The translations under genes were made by a program, and so were the position numbers. A DNA stretch of 64,000 nt from Candidatus Didemnitutus mandela (GTDB lineage: Bacteria > Verrucomicrobiota > Verrucomicrobiia > Opitutales > Opitutaceae). Location of the stretch: contig NJAL01000003.1 of assembly GCA_002591725.1 (NCBI GenBank), positions 1 through 64,000 on the forward strand. The letters run 5' to 3'. Positions 34,064-44,980 of the stretch are shown here, piece by piece. Under the pieces are notes generated by a model. The model did not search any database, was not told the DNA's origin, and saw only the letters and a list, made by a program, of their open reading frames with translations. Each line of letters begins with the position of its first letter. Positions within the stretch are counted from its first letter, which is position 1.

Positions 34064-34336
34064 ATGCCTGACAGTAAAGCGGTAGAAGTCGAAGGTAAAA
34101 TTGTTACTGTTCTTCCCGGGACAATGTTTCGGGTGCAACTCGATAACGGCCATACCGTGCTGGCGCATATATCGGGAAGGTTGAGGAAACATTTTATCAA
34201 GATCGCTACAGGTGATCGTGTGAAAATGGAAATGAGTGCTTATGATTTGGGGAAGGCACGCATCACCTTTCGTCTGCGTGGAACGAACGTTCCACCGACT
34301 TCCATCTACGCCCGTCGCGGTCCGTCGCGTCGCTGA
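34064..34336 (+). CDS. infA: Translation initiation factor IF-1
   Basis: Binds the ribosomal A site during initiation. The first 70 residues form the complete S1/OB-fold with the family signature [39 protein letters not shown] and [18 protein letters not shown]. The product is 90 residues, about 18 longer than E. coli IF-1, owing to a basic C-terminal tail (ARRGPSRR). The ATG at 34064 gives the standard M-P-D-S start. It is 15 bases upstream of xerD on the same strand, so the two are probably co-transcribed. Confidence 0.97.
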   Translation: MPDSKAVEVEGKIVTVLPGTMFRVQLDNGHTVLAHISGRLRKHFIKIATGDRVKMEMSAYDLGKARITFRLRGTNVPPTSIYARRGPSRR

Positions 34337-34351
34337 TCGGATCTCTGGGGG

Positions 34352-35311
34352 ATGAAGTCGCTGCGCCAGCCGGCTACCAAAAGAAGCGATGTTTCGAAGA
34401 CGGAGAGCGCTTTCGCTGACGATCTTGATCAGTTTCTCGGCTACATCGAGCTGGAAAAAGGACTGTCGCGTAATACGGTAAAGTCGTACGAGAGCGACCT
34501 CCGGCATGCCGGAGGCTTTCTTGCCAAGCTCGGAGCAAAGGACTGGCGTTGCGTCACTCATTATCAGCTCACCGCGTGGTTGCACGCATTAAGCGACGAA
34601 GCTTTTTCCGAATCGAGCCAAGCACGGAAACTTACGGCAGTGCGCATGCTGTGCCGCTACTTGGCCTGTGAGAATCACCGGGCTGACGATCCCACCGAGC
34701 TCTTGGACGGGCCAAAATTTCGCCGCAAACTGCCTCAGATGCTTTCAACCGCGGAGATAGCGAAACTGCTCGCGGCTCCCTCTTGCGGTGATGCCTACGC
34801 GGTGCGGGATCGCGCTATGCTAGAATTGTTTTATTCGAGCGGTCTGCGCATTTCCGAGCTGTGCAGTCTGCTTCTCCAGCAGATCGACTTCGAGCACGGC
34901 TTTGTGCGTGTCTTCGGTAAGGGATCGAAGGAACGCGTCGTGCCGCTTGGCAAAAAAGCGGCTAAGGCTGTGCAAGCCTACCTGGCGGATGCCCGGTCGC
35001 GGCTGGTTAAACCTCGCACCGGCAGTGAACTTTTCCTTAGCGGGCGCGGGCGGGCGATTTCGCGAAAGACCCTTTGGGTGATTGTAAAAAAGTACACGGT
35101 GCGCTCCGGTCTGAAAAAAACAGTGAAGCCACATCTGTTGCGGCACTCGTTTGCAACGCACCTGCTCAGCGGCGGGGCGGATTTGCGCGCCATTCAGGAA
35201 ATGCTCGGTCATGCAAACATTGGCACGACACAAATCTACACGGCGGTGGAAAATTCCCGTCTTATCTCGGAACATGCGCGCCATCATCCGCGCGCCAAAT
35301 GCAAACCCTAG
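34352..35311 (+). CDS. Tyrosine recombinase XerC/XerD
   Basis: A site-specific recombinase that resolves chromosome dimers at dif. The 319-residue protein has an N-terminal SAM-like DNA-binding domain (LELEKGLSRNTVKSYESDL) and a C-terminal catalytic domain with all active residues: Arg166 in GLRISEL, Lys190 in FGKGSKER, His261 and Arg264 in HLLRHSFATHLL, His287 in LGHANI and the nucleophile Tyr296 in IYTAVE. Its length and GKGSKER core fit the Xer family rather than phage integrases. Whether it is XerC or XerD cannot be settled here. It survives intact next to heavily eroded DNA. Confidence 0.95.
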   Translation: MKSLRQPATKRSDVSKTESAFADDLDQFLGYIELEKGLSRNTVKSYESDLRHAGGFLAKLGAKDWRCVTHYQLTAWLHALSDEAFSESSQARKLTAVRMLCRYLACENHRADDPTELLDGPKFRRKLPQMLSTAEIAKLLAAPSCGDAYAVRDRAMLELFYSSGLRISELCSLLLQQIDFEHGFVRVFGKGSKERVVPLGKKAAKAVQAYLADARSRLVKPRTGSELFLSGRGRAISRKTLWVIVKKYTVRSGLKKTVKPHLLRHSFATHLLSGGADLRAIQEMLGHANIGTTQIYTAVENSRLISEHARHHPRAKCKP

Positions 35312-35399
35312 CTGGCGGTGTGGCAATCGTTGCCGATTGCGTTTCCTTGTTTAAAAGAATGGCTGATCAGCGTGAGGATTGCGATTGTTCTGAAGTATT

Positions 35400-36345
35400 A
35401 GCCTACGGCGGTAAGGCCGTGATAGATGCCGGCATAGGACTTGAGCGATACGCCAAAAAAAATGGCGAAGGTTAATGCCGTTGACTCGTTGGTGTAGCGG
35501 GCCGAGGTGAAAAATGGCTCAGAAAACAGTGTGCCGAGCGGGCATAGGCTAGCTCGATTAGCGTGAAAACGACGATCATGGCAATGATGGCGCTGGCGAG
35601 GCCAATACTGAAAATGGGGGCGAAAAAGAGTTCGAAAAGAAGGATCGCCGCGGTGACACGCGTTAGAGCCGGCAACCTTGTTGGTCAGTGAAGAGGGCAG
35701 CAATGGCGATGGGGATGCCGAGAGCAAGCGCAACCGTGTGTTCTTTGAGCAGAGCACGGACAGCAACGGGGCAGCGATTCGCTCCTACTTCTCTACGGCG
35801 CGCTGGGAGCGGGTATTTTGGTGATTTTTTAGTTGTATCTACAGCCAGACAAGAACCAACAGACTGATCTCGGTAAGTTGTTTATTCGCCGAGCATCTCG
35901 GAAATGCAGGAGAAAACTCAATCCGATGCCAAAGAGCCGAGCGGGGCACCGAGTTTGGAAAATATGCCACGCTACGCGTGTTTTCGGTGGCCAGAAGTAC
36001 GGCAACCGCTACACTCGCTACCGAATCCGATGCTCTCGTAAGTGGGAAGCCGGCCGATCACTACGGTCGAGGTGCTCACTGTGGGCGTGGCCCCGTAGAT
36101 AGCACGGCTTTGCGTCCGATAACGGCCGCCAAGATGGCTTAAGAACGCGGAGCCGATCGGGTGTTGCAAAAAAGCGAGTGCAAACGTTGGCAGCAGTTGT
36201 AACGTGGCCGAGGCCTAATCGAAATAGGGAAAACAATTTTGGAAGCACGAGCACCGTTCCCGTTGTGTAGATATAGAAGTCGGAAAAAATCGATCGTCGT
36301 GCCAGCCAGGCTGGCCATCGGCACGCGACGTTGGGATGGGTCGTA
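35400..36345 (-). pseudogene. Dead MFS metabolite:H+ symporter
   Basis: A major facilitator transporter of the ProP/ShiA-like branch. The N-terminal end is readable near 36280-36330 (MASLAGTTIDFF, compare the typical start before the first loop). Near 36090-36170 another frame reads HPIGSAFLSHLGGRYRTQ, the conserved loop 2-3 motif (G.lfG.lGDr.GRk). Farther down, near 35560-35670, AAILLFELFFAPIFSIGLA represents a membrane helix. Several frame changes and stops are needed. It converges with xerD. Confidence 0.6.
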
Positions 36346-36427
36346 TGGGGCGGTGCTAGTCGGGTGTCGACATGGTTGTATGCTCTCAGAGAAACGAGTT
36401 AACGCGCTGTTGCTCTGACCGAGGCTG

Positions 36428-37130
36428 GTGGGCTATTTTACCGACGAAGGAAGAGCTCTTTTAGCCCTGGTTGACCAGGTTATGCAGCGTGTCCGCATTG
36501 AGGAGGGAAGGACGTTTTGCTCCGGCAGCGGGCTAGCGTTTACGACCGGCATCCTGCTAGCAAAGGCTCGAACAGCTCGACTCCTGCCACACGAAGGTGC
36601 AGATCGAACAGTAGGACTTCTCCCAACTGGAGATGGTAGGGAAAAACTGCCGGGTAACTCGACGACGACATCACATCGGCGGGATTGGAGGCCAAATTGC
36701 CGGAATCCTAATAAGGCGAACTACGCTACGTTTCCCTGTTGCTGGTGCTGTTTCCAGACCATCAGCTGGCTAAATTAAAACTGGTGCTGCTGGTGCGTTT
36801 GCAGAATATATTGTTGCATGCCTTGGGATGGAAAATTTTACTGTATTATGTGTCGCGGTTGCGCACCTTGCTCCGGACCTTGAGCGTGACGCCGGATTTC
36901 GAAACATCCATCGAAGGTGGCACGAATGTACTTTTTGCATCTCTTCTCTTCAATGTCAGGCGTCGGGCAGCGATCTTCACTGAGAGAATCGCCAATCTCT
37001 TGCCGTGCTTGCTTGAGGTGCGGACATTCTACCCCGGCACTGCTGTGGCGCGTCAGAACGTGTATGCGGATAGTTTTATCAGGCTTCTGGAGAAAGAGGC
37101 TCGACGTGCTGATAATTAATCCACCTGAAT
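36428..37130 (+). other. Unassigned coding remnant
   Basis: Plus-strand coding-like sequence in two frames (36428-36778 and 36739-37119). The second contains a hydrophobic helix region and ends with a charged helix (FIRLLEKEARRADN). No family is recognised. It directly precedes the purine nucleoside phosphorylase remnant. Confidence 0.35.
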
Positions 37131-37179
37131 AATCGAGATAAGCGGCAAAATGCTGGCCTTTGCACGGTCGGCCGTTTCA

Positions 37180-38040
37180 GTGGTGTACCCCTAATGAACG
37201 AGCAGCGAACCCATGCGGGAAATGTGCAGCGGGAGGTGAAAAAATTGTCGTGGCAGCCGGATCATTTCGCCCCCCTGATTGCCTGATCGCGATTGTCATT
37301 GGGTCGGGGCTCGGTGGCCTTGCTGCGCAGCTTGGGGAGGGGGTGTGGCGATCGACTATTCGCGGTCTGTCCGCGATTTTCCACAGTGGGCGGTTGTTGA
37401 TCGGCACAATCGCAGGTACGCCGGCGATTGTGCTCAGTGGTCCCGTCGCAACCACTTTTTCGAAACGAACAATCTTTATCCGCTGAAAACGATTGTACGA
37501 GTCGTCAAAGTAGCATAGGCTGAAATTTTGTTTCTCTCCAACGCTGCGGGCAGCCTGTGAACGTCGATCAAGGGGAGCAAGCTGATGTTTATTCCTGGCC
37601 ACATCAACTTCCTTGACTTTGAATCCACTGACCGGTTTGAGTAACCGAATAGTTTGGCCCGGGCTTTCCTCCGATGACTAATGCTTGGAACGTAGAACTT
37701 TGCCGGCGTGTCAAAGCCGCCGCTGCGGAAGATGGCATCACGCTGCCCCAATGTGTTTATTTATCCTTTCGCGGAACCGTCCTTCGAAACTCCAGCGAAA
37801 TATTCGCATGGCGCCAGGGGGGACGCTGATGCCGTGGACATGTCGAGAGTGCCGGAATGTTTGGTCGCGCGCCGCTGTAGCTTGAGTGTAGTTGGTGCTT
37901 CCTGCACCACGAACACATGGGCGCGGGTTTCTCGGATGAAAATCTCTTTCACCCCTGCACATTCGAAAATGGCTTGTATGGTGCTGCTGGTTTCGAAGCG
38001 CTTATTAAGGCTGCGCTGAAAACAGCTGTGATTATCGCCA
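37180..38040 (+). pseudogene. Dead purine nucleoside phosphorylase
   Basis: A purine salvage enzyme (PNP, trimeric type). The order of motifs is preserved across frames. The first is GSGLGGLAAQLGEGV near 37300-37345. Next is RDFPQWAVVDRHN near 37373-37411, and IAGTPAIVLSG near 37410-37440. Then comes NHFFETNNLYPLKTIVRVVK near 37450-37510. AEILFLSNAAGSL follows near 37519-37557. The last is ECLVARRCSLSVVGASC near 37855-37905, followed by TNTWA near 37912. These match the phosphate-binding, purine-binding and C-terminal regions of the enzyme in correct order. At least four frameshifts or stops interrupt it. Confidence 0.75.
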
Positions 38041-38520
38041 GCTGGCCAGTTTTCTGAGTGCGCGGACAGTCTCTTTAGTTGAGGATACCCGGCTTATGTG
38101 AGGAATGATATGGGCAACTGAGGTGCAATGAGAGGTTTTGTCGGCGCTTTTCCAGAAATCTTCGGCGAGCACGACGGCATAGTTGCCGTGCCAGATGTCG
38201 GGAACCCAGCCGAGCATTATAGTCATGATTCTGCGGCGGCGCAGTTGGTGATCAAATTTGGTGCGATAGAAGGCGCGCCTAATTTCGCTTGGCGATCAGT
38301 ACGTATGCTGGGAGTCGATGATAATCGACTCAATAAGTTCGAAGGTTGCGAGTGGGGAAACTGCGGGGGCGAACTGTTGGCCGATTGGCTGTTCCAGCGC
38401 CTCTGGCAAGACCTGGAGAAAAGACCACTCGAACTAAAACCAACGTGCTGCTGCGTTTGCTTAAGCGCGCTTTGTGTGACCACCTCTTTGGAGTGAGGCG
38501 GTAGAACGCAGAACGCGCCT
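38041..38520 (+). other. Open frame of uncertain status
   Basis: A plus-strand frame at 38128-38496 (122 codons) reads smoothly through a convincing globular sequence (GEHDGIVAVPDVGNPAEHYS, then KFGAIEGAPNFAWRSVRMLG) but has no good start signal, and its C-terminus turns into low-quality sequence with a cysteine cluster. I could not name the family. It is more likely the surviving middle of a dead gene than an intact small gene. Confidence 0.35.
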
Positions 38521-39600
38521 GAGGGCAGGATATGGAAAATTGTTGAGAGCTAGAGTCGTTTTGATGGGATCGAGATTAGCCATGATGCCACTAGTGTCAT
38601 TCCACGCGATCTAGCAATGATCTCATTTCTCTACGGAAGTTAATCAAGACAGATAGCTCCAGAAGTTCCCTCCGAGATTACCATCCTTGCGGACAATAAT
38701 GAACAGCATCCATTCAAGGCTAATTGTTTGCTTCTTCGGCTTGTTTATTAGCTAAGCGTTGTTTGTCAAGCCAGGGCGGGGCCTCAGGTCCTAGGTCCTG
38801 GCTTTTGGCAGGAAGCACTGCGGTTTTTCCACCATGCCTTCTGGGCTTCGGTATGCAACAGATGACGCTGGGCAAATTGACCCTCCGGGGCAGGCTGGGG
38901 CCCATACGCTGAGCCGCAGCGCCACCTATCTATTCGAACCCAATGTGTTTTGCTTAAGCGCCGCTTCCAACCGGACCTTGTCGAAATGCAATTTTTGGCA
39001 CGGGTAGGTGGCTGAGACTTACTTTGGCCAGCGCCGTCAGGCTCTCTACTATACTGCTTTGCATCCCCCGGGGGCGGTCTTTGGCTCTAGGCCGGCGAAA
39101 ATGCTCCAGTTCGTTCACGCGCTACAAATGCTCTTTTTCATCAGGATTTTGGATTCTCCGTTTCCAAGGCACTAGCCCTGACTGAGCTACTTCGCTACCA
39201 ACTACCAACGACTCTTGCGACGGCTCGTCCTCTTCCCCAAAGTGCAGCTAGCACCGATAACTTTTCTGGCCCCCTGGCTCGAGTCAGTAGGGATTGGGAC
39301 AGCCGAAAAACTATTGGCAGGCTTTGGACGAGCGCGTGCTTATAACCTCCCCCAAAAAGGCCTTGTAACGCTGAACCCACGTGCTCTGGAGCATATTTTA
39401 TGCCTTCGATGTCCTCGCTCAGGTTCGAGTTCTGTTAGTTCCATTGCGATATGATAATGATTGCTCTACTTCTACTATTACATATAGGTATAGGTAAGCT
39501 GTAGATCTGCATGCAATTGGTTGAAATTTATGACTACTATCTACCAGCGCTTGCTCAAACGCCCCTGCAATATCTTTTTCTCATAAAAACGGATTTAGGC
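38521..39600. other. Eroded region without an assignable gene
   Basis: Short frames on both strands without recognisable domains. Near 39160-39200 a minus-strand string resembles a tRNA D-arm, but no cloverleaf can be built. Coding-like fragments near 39200-39410 change frame. Confidence 0.4.
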
Positions 39601-39608
39601 TATTATCC

Positions 39609-40400
39609 TTACCCACTAGATAGTGGGTAACGTTGGAGATGTAGTTAGTAAAAAATAGAAAAAAGTGACAGTCTTGTCAAGTCTGTCAAACGTCAAAATC
39701 AGACGTTTTTGTCTTAGCCCAGCCTTGCGGCTGGCGTGAAAATTTACGTACATGCTAGAGGACTTTAAATTGGATAGAGCCTGAGAGGACTCTGCTTTTG
39801 TTTTATCGGGCTGGTCGCTTTGCTCTAGGGCATAGCCAGAAAGGATACTAACCTATCGCCACGGGGAATGCACTATCAATGCTCCCGATCCGCACCCGGC
39901 CAAAATGTTATCTGTCCTGCTTGTTCTACCCCATTGTTGCACAATGGGGTAGAATATTTCCTGAAAGATGCATCGATGCCGCCCGCTTGGTTGTGTTTAT
40001 CCTGATAGGTTCAAGTGCAAGTGTACGGGCAACTTTTTATTGCTCCAAGTTTTCTTTTAGAGCCCCAACTTTAATTAACAGCAATTACCCAGTTACTGTT
40101 AGAAAGACTGGCTCTTGGTCTGCTTGTTAATTAATGAGCCAGCCTTCTAGGCTGGCTCAATCGAACGTTTTCGTTGGTATGATGAAAGGAACTTTCTGTC
40201 TAACGTCTGTTATTATTATGTATGTATTTTCCTCGACAATAACCAATAAAAACGATTATTGCATTTATACTTATGGAACAACAGAAAGTTTTTTCTACTA
40301 TCCTGATAGCAGTTATTAAAAAAATGCAATATTTTAAGTATGCGGCTAATGGATCAAGGCCCCAGCTGTAAGGGCCGCAGCAAAAACTGAAACTTGCTGC
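39609..40400. repeat. Cluster of perfect inverted repeats
   Basis: Six hairpins occur within 800 bases of AT-rich, gene-free DNA. One is 39609-39630 (10-bp arms, TTACCCACTA, 2-base loop). Another is 39688-39708 (7-bp arms, AAACGTC). A third is 39719-39734 (6-bp arms, CCAGCC, TTGC loop). The longest is 39924-39954 (14-bp arms, TTCTACCCCATTGT, 3-base loop). The fifth is 40135-40159 (11-bp arms, TGAGCCAGCCT, 3-base loop). The last is 40377-40400 (7-bp arms, GCAGCAA). Two of them share a CCAGCC/GGCTGG core. They lack consistent T runs, so not all are simple terminators. Remnants of a REP-like or miniature mobile element are possible; nothing decides this. Confidence 0.6.
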
Positions 40401-40449
40401 TGCGCTGTATTTCCCGATTAGGCTTTGTCCGCCGTAGACGAGCTTCAAA

Positions 40450-40985
40450 TCAGTGACGATTGTAGCTATTGAAACCACCGTAGACGGTCTTTTCGATGCA
40501 GCGTCCTAGGTAATCGTGTTTAAATTCCAACCTTCGCGCCTCGGCGATTCGAGATTGCGGCAATAGCGGCGGAATGCGTCTGGATGAAGACAATGCGGTT
40601 TTCGATATTGTAGACCGTAGCTTCGGGGATCTGCTGGTGAAGATGTTGTGCGTGATACTTGCTGCCGACGGCGTCATTACTCTCATTAAGGCGAAGCAAG
40701 GCATCTTGCTTCGGACGAGTAGAGGGATATGACCGCCGTTTAGGTAACTTAGGCGCTAGGCGTAAACCAGTTTTTCGGTCGGACCGAAATCTGGCGCGGA
40801 GGTAAACGAGTCAGAAGGCTAAACCAGAAGGAACTGTGGTCCACAGAATCCAGGGCCGGAATTCGCCTGAATAGGATTCTATGCGATCGGAAAGTGCGCC
40901 GATGACAAAATCGAAGGCGGCATCGGCCAAGGAGCAGGACCAGGAATATCGTGCTGACGACTGTCTCAGAAAGCTTCACAGTACC
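40450..40985 (-). pseudogene. Remnant, probably GPH-family sugar symporter
   Basis: A minus-strand frame beginning near 40980 (MKLSETVVSTIFLVLLL) continues, after a frame change, as DFVIGALSDRIESYSGEFRP and WILWTTVPSGLAF. This matches the GPH/MelB loop 'D.i.G.laDrt.srwGkfRPwi'. Downstream sequence to about 40450 is unassigned. It sits just downstream of the xylA remnant on the same strand, where a xyloside symporter would be expected. The assignment rests mainly on one motif. Confidence 0.45.
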
Positions 40986-41179
40986 TGCATAGAAACGGGT
41001 CTGGCGGGAGGATAATCGAATTGGAAAAGAAATTAGTCTCGATTTTGCTGAGGCTGTAACCGATTTTCTTGATAGCAGAGAGTAGACAAGGAAACGCGAA
41101 AAATCGCTCTTTCGGCTGTGGGAACAAAAAAACCAAAAGAACGGCCAAACTACGGGTGGGGCGACTGGTGGCTCTGGAA

Positions 41180-42490
41180 TTTAGCCGTGCAGACACTGGG
41201 TCAGCAGTTTTTTGAGGTACTTCTGCTTGCGGGAGCAAAGCGTTAGCTTGCCGAGTTTCGTGGGCGCAAGCTTTCCGAGAGACTTGAACGTGGCTTCGCT
41301 CATTTTGGTATCCTTGCTGTAGCTGCTGTCTAGTTACAAATAATGCTCGGTGGCGAGTTGCTAGAATTTGCTGCTGGCGAGGATGCGGCGCGCGATCTTG
41401 AAGGCTAGCGCACAGGTCACAGGTATCCATTCGGCTGATGTAGAAGATCAAAAGGCTTTGAGGTTGATCGAGAGACGGTAGAATTTGGCGTCGAAGTTGA
41501 AACTACTTGTGCCGAGGCTGCCGTCCTTCAGGACGGCGATAATCACTAATGTGAGTTGACGAACATTGGTGAAGAGCTTACTTGTATCCAAACTGAGGAA
41601 TCCGTCGTCGATCGAACCGAGTATCTCGCTGCCGACTGGAATCTTATTAATTGAAGGTGTGGCCGGTAAGCGTGGCGTGATTGGTTTGGATGTTGAACCT
41701 AAAAATCTTGTTGAGACTGTAGATGTGTAGGAAGACAATTCCCCTGGCGATGTCGAAGCTGTATTGTTGATTCGTGGGGTCGTTCGGCTCGATGAGACTG
41801 GCCATTGATGCTGATCAATGTTGGCGCGAATCTTTCGCCATTTGTATGAAGCACGCAAGGTGATTCTTGCTCGTGTTTCAAATTGGTGTTGTTAAAGCGT
41901 CTGGTGGCCTTCGCTATTGCCCCGGAACACGTAGAGTTCTTCTTGTCGCCGAGCTCCCGAGTGACTTGGAGAGCTTTCTACACTTGTGCGGCAGCATAGG
42001 CGAAGACGTGCATATCGGGACTGGTAGCGGAGCGGCGCTGGCCATGAAGCGTGGGTTGGAGAAAAGGCTGGCGGGTGTCCCAGAGCAGCTTCACGCTGGT
42101 CACTTTTGGCAGCTGTTTAACGTGGGCGGTCATTGAATTGGGATTCTTGTTGGACTCTGCGAGCGTGCAGCATGTTGCGAATAATTGAAGCACCAGAAGG
42201 ATTCCTCGGCTTTGGGGAAGAACTTGAAGGTGGCCCCATTTGGCCCTTGCTGACACTGATGGTATCCTTGTCGGTTTCCCACGGGTGGCCGGTACAACCG
42301 GCCGCCAAACGGAATCGCTTTCGGCTCTGCGAAAGGAGTGCTAGTAGGTAATTTAGAAGCGTAGGTGGCCCGTCAGCGTTTTGCTGTCGACCATCCTATT
42401 CAGGTCGTAATGGCGGAGTGATGGGGGTAGTGACGCACGGACCTTCGTAGGCGACCTTGGCGATTCTGGGAAGGTGAGACTGAGGCTTTC
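41180..42490 (-). pseudogene. Dead xylose isomerase
   Basis: An isomerase converting xylose to xylulose. Fragments in order along the minus strand: TLTGHLRF near 42360-42385 (compare GKTMKDHLRFS); ESNKNPNSMTAHVKQLPKVT then SVKLLWDT near 42080-42160; TSPDMHVFAYAAAQV near 41978-42025; VPVGSEILGSIDDG near 41600-41640 (compare LLGSIDANRGD); and LGTSSFNFDAKFYRLSINL near 41465-41525 (compare GGFNFDAK.RR). MDTC near 41425-41437 corresponds to the GGMDTCARALK segment. Catalytic residues are interrupted by several frame changes. Confidence 0.75.
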
Positions 42491-42595
42491 ATGTTGAGTA
42501 GAACAACACAGAGACGATTGACGTCTCAAGCCGAGCTTTCGACTGAAATTAGGTTGGAAAGGTTTTCAGTGATTGGCCAATCCTAACTGTTAGGC

Positions 42596-43690
42596 TTGAG
42601 TACGGATCAGCGGTCGAATGGCTTCCCGATGAACAAGAAAGACGCGACTTTGGCCAGTTTGGTCTGCGAAACTAAAGTCGATGCAACGACCGTTTCCTTG
42701 GCGCTGCGCAATTGCCCGCGGCTTCCGAAAGAGACGCAGAAACAAATGCGGGCGATGGCGGACAAGCTCGGTTACCGAACCGACTCGCTTTTGCAGGCGC
42801 TCGTTGCCTGCCTATCGAGGAAAAATGGTGGAACACTATAGTCTACCGGCGCTTGCCTATGTGACAAACTGGAACACGCGCTGGGGATAGAAAAAGCGAC
42901 GGCACACCCGCAGTTTTCCTCCAGTGTCTAAACTAAAACATGGGAAACCCTGGGGCTAATCTAGAGCGTTTTTGAATGTGGAAACTCGGCATTAGTCACG
43001 ACCGGCTTAGCCGAGATCCTACATAATCTCATGCCCATCATTTCATTCCACATGTGCGAGGTGGACGTGACTTTTACATTCGACTGGTCGAAGTTTAGTG
43101 CAGTAAAGATCAACTACTTCCCCTGCGAACCGAAGTTGCACAACGTCAAGAACAACCAATGTGACATCGTGAGGCTGGCGATGCCGTAGCTGATCGCCAG
43201 CGGTTGCAGTCCGGTTGGCTTTGTGATAAACTAAAAGTAGGACTGTAGTATCGATCACTATCACTTTTCCCCGACAGAATTTTTCTGAGAACGGGTGAAT
43301 CTTGCTCTGCGTGACTACATTCCGGCTTCCTTTCTCCGGTCTGCATTAGGTCGATGCTTGGATGAGCGAGAACAAGTCCGAGGTCGCCGAGCCTACGGAC
43401 GAGTTTGCTGTGTGGTTCGAAAAACACCGTATGGAAGTCGTGATCGGCAAGCCTTTTGTTTATGCAGTCGTTTTTTGAGATAAAACTGAAAGTATCGGGG
43501 GATGTGGCCTTCGTGGAAGTGTTTTTGGAGGATGCGTTTGGTTGCACCGTAGGTAACAGAGTTACCAAACGACCGGCATGCTGGTAGCCGAAATTCTCGC
43601 TGGCCAGCTCTATCATAATAACAAATTCGGAATTCAGAGAATTTCAGCGACTACTTTTGTCGAGGTTGTTTTGTTTGACGGGAAATCGTG
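42596..43690 (+). pseudogene. Dead LacI-family regulator, divergent from the xylose isomerase remnant
   Basis: The N-terminal helix-turn-helix is intact in one frame: ATLASLVCETKVDATTVSLA, then NCPRLPKETQKQMRAMADKL and GYRTDSLLQALVACLSR. The sensor domain continues in other frames (ALAYVTNWNTRWG near 42855) and ends near 43580-43680 with a piece reading LAGQLYHNNKFGIQ, the typical C-terminal 'd.l..qi..ne.GiP' stretch. Stops begin right after the DNA-binding domain. Its divergent position suggests it once controlled the xylose genes. Confidence 0.7.
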
Positions 43691-43807
43691 TCCAAGTTCT
43701 CAGTCCCAGCCGGATAGGTGCGGGCTGCCGTCGCTTGAGGCTGAAGCGGCGATACACCTGATGAACGATTGCTCTGGCCGTAGTGGCTATATTTAATTTG
43801 TACCGGC

Positions 43808-44356
43808 ATGAACTCAGTGGGGGTAAATCTCTATTTGGTTGGCTTCCCCGGGACTGGGAAAAGCACCGTTGGCCGGCAGGTGGCAAAACAACTAAATTTC
43901 GAATTTTTCGACAGCGACCACGAGATCGAGCGCCTGCTTGGGAAAAGCGTGGCCGATATATTCACCCAAGATGGCGAGCTGGTTTTTCGTGACTGGGAAC
44001 GGCGCTATATCGACCGCGAGCATCCGGTGCATGGTTCTGTGGTCGCGTGCGGTGGGGGATTGGCGATTATGGACGGCATGCTGGAAAAACTACGGTCCAA
44101 AGGCGTCGTGCTCTGCTTCCATGCTTCGTTGGAAACGATCATCGATCGTACGGCGCGCGGAGTTCATCGGCCATTGATGCAAAGCGGTGACGGGCGCGAG
44201 AAGCGCATTCGTGAACTCTATCGGCGGCGCGAGGAGGCTTACTCCCGGGCGGGCACAATGATTTTGACAGACTACCGACCGCTGCTGGAGATTACGCTGC
44301 ATGTGTTGCGTGTCTATCGCTGCGAAGCGGCCAAATGGATTTTGCAGCACCTATGA
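43808..44356 (+). CDS. aroK: Shikimate kinase
   Basis: Phosphorylates shikimate in the pathway to aromatic amino acids and folate. The product is 182 residues, normal. It shows Walker A GFPGTGKST, the shikimate-binding FDSDHEIE and FRDWERR (Asp and Arg ligands), the CGGGLA glycine loop and the lid region HRPLM. The ATG at 43808 begins MNSVGVNLYLVG. It stands alone between the LacI and QueG remnants and survives intact, so aromatic synthesis is presumably still needed. Confidence 0.95.
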   Translation: MNSVGVNLYLVGFPGTGKSTVGRQVAKQLNFEFFDSDHEIERLLGKSVADIFTQDGELVFRDWERRYIDREHPVHGSVVACGGGLAIMDGMLEKLRSKGVVLCFHASLETIIDRTARGVHRPLMQSGDGREKRIRELYRRREEAYSRAGTMILTDYRPLLEITLHVLRVYRCEAAKWILQHL

Positions 44357-44980
44357 GCGAGGCGCGTATGCCGACATGGACTAGATATGGCTTGCAGTGC
44401 GGGGAAACAGACCCAAGTGGGGAAGGTGTTTCCGGGTGTTCGCACGCTGGTCGTACTGAGCGTAAATTATTGGTCGTAAAAAATCCGCCATACTGCATTG
44501 GGCAGTCAGATCTGGGCATGCTACGCACTGCACAAGGGATCAAACGCGGCCCGGCGGCCGGCCGGGCGATTGCTGGAAGAACGGGTGGATTTGGAATTGA
44601 CCGACTATCGCTGTTTTGTCGACATAGCGTCTACTTTTCGTTTCTTTCGATCGAACGTAACCGGTTAGCAGCGCCCGGGGAGAGCCCGTTGTCCGGGGGT
44701 GGAAAATTCATCGATAGTAGCCCAATTGGTGGCAATGACTAGTCTATCGAGATACATGCATCCGGCGCGACCGCAAAGGCCAACTCTTTTGGAGCAATGC
44801 AGTGGGACAAAACAGTTTCAAGCGGTCTCCAGTTTGTAGATCCTACTGGCGATGCTATTTTGCGTCGAGATAATGGCCTGTACCAAGTGGGTTCGGAAAG
44901 CTGGAGCGATAGCAGAAATTCTCGTCGTTACGACGGCTTGCACCGGCTCAACTAGCTAGCGACGTAGCGAAGCAGACATT
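44345..44980 (+). pseudogene. Remnant of epoxyqueuosine reductase (QueG)
   Basis: Plus-strand frame-shifted fragments resemble QueG: near 44430-44480 the reading GVRTLVVLSVNYW (compare GARTLIVLGVNYW), near 44520-44560 WACYALHKG (compare ARYALG.DYH), and near 44565-44630 AGRLLEERVDLELTDYRCFV followed by D (compare the start of the Fe-S domain region). The downstream two thirds, including the Fe-S cysteines, cannot be traced. QueG performs the last step of queuosine synthesis. It abuts aroK. Confidence 0.55.

Noticed and set aside
39150-39215. Minus-strand string GTAGCTCAGTCAGG resembling a tRNA D-arm
   Set aside because: No matching anticodon or T-stem pairing can be formed and the acceptor stem is absent.
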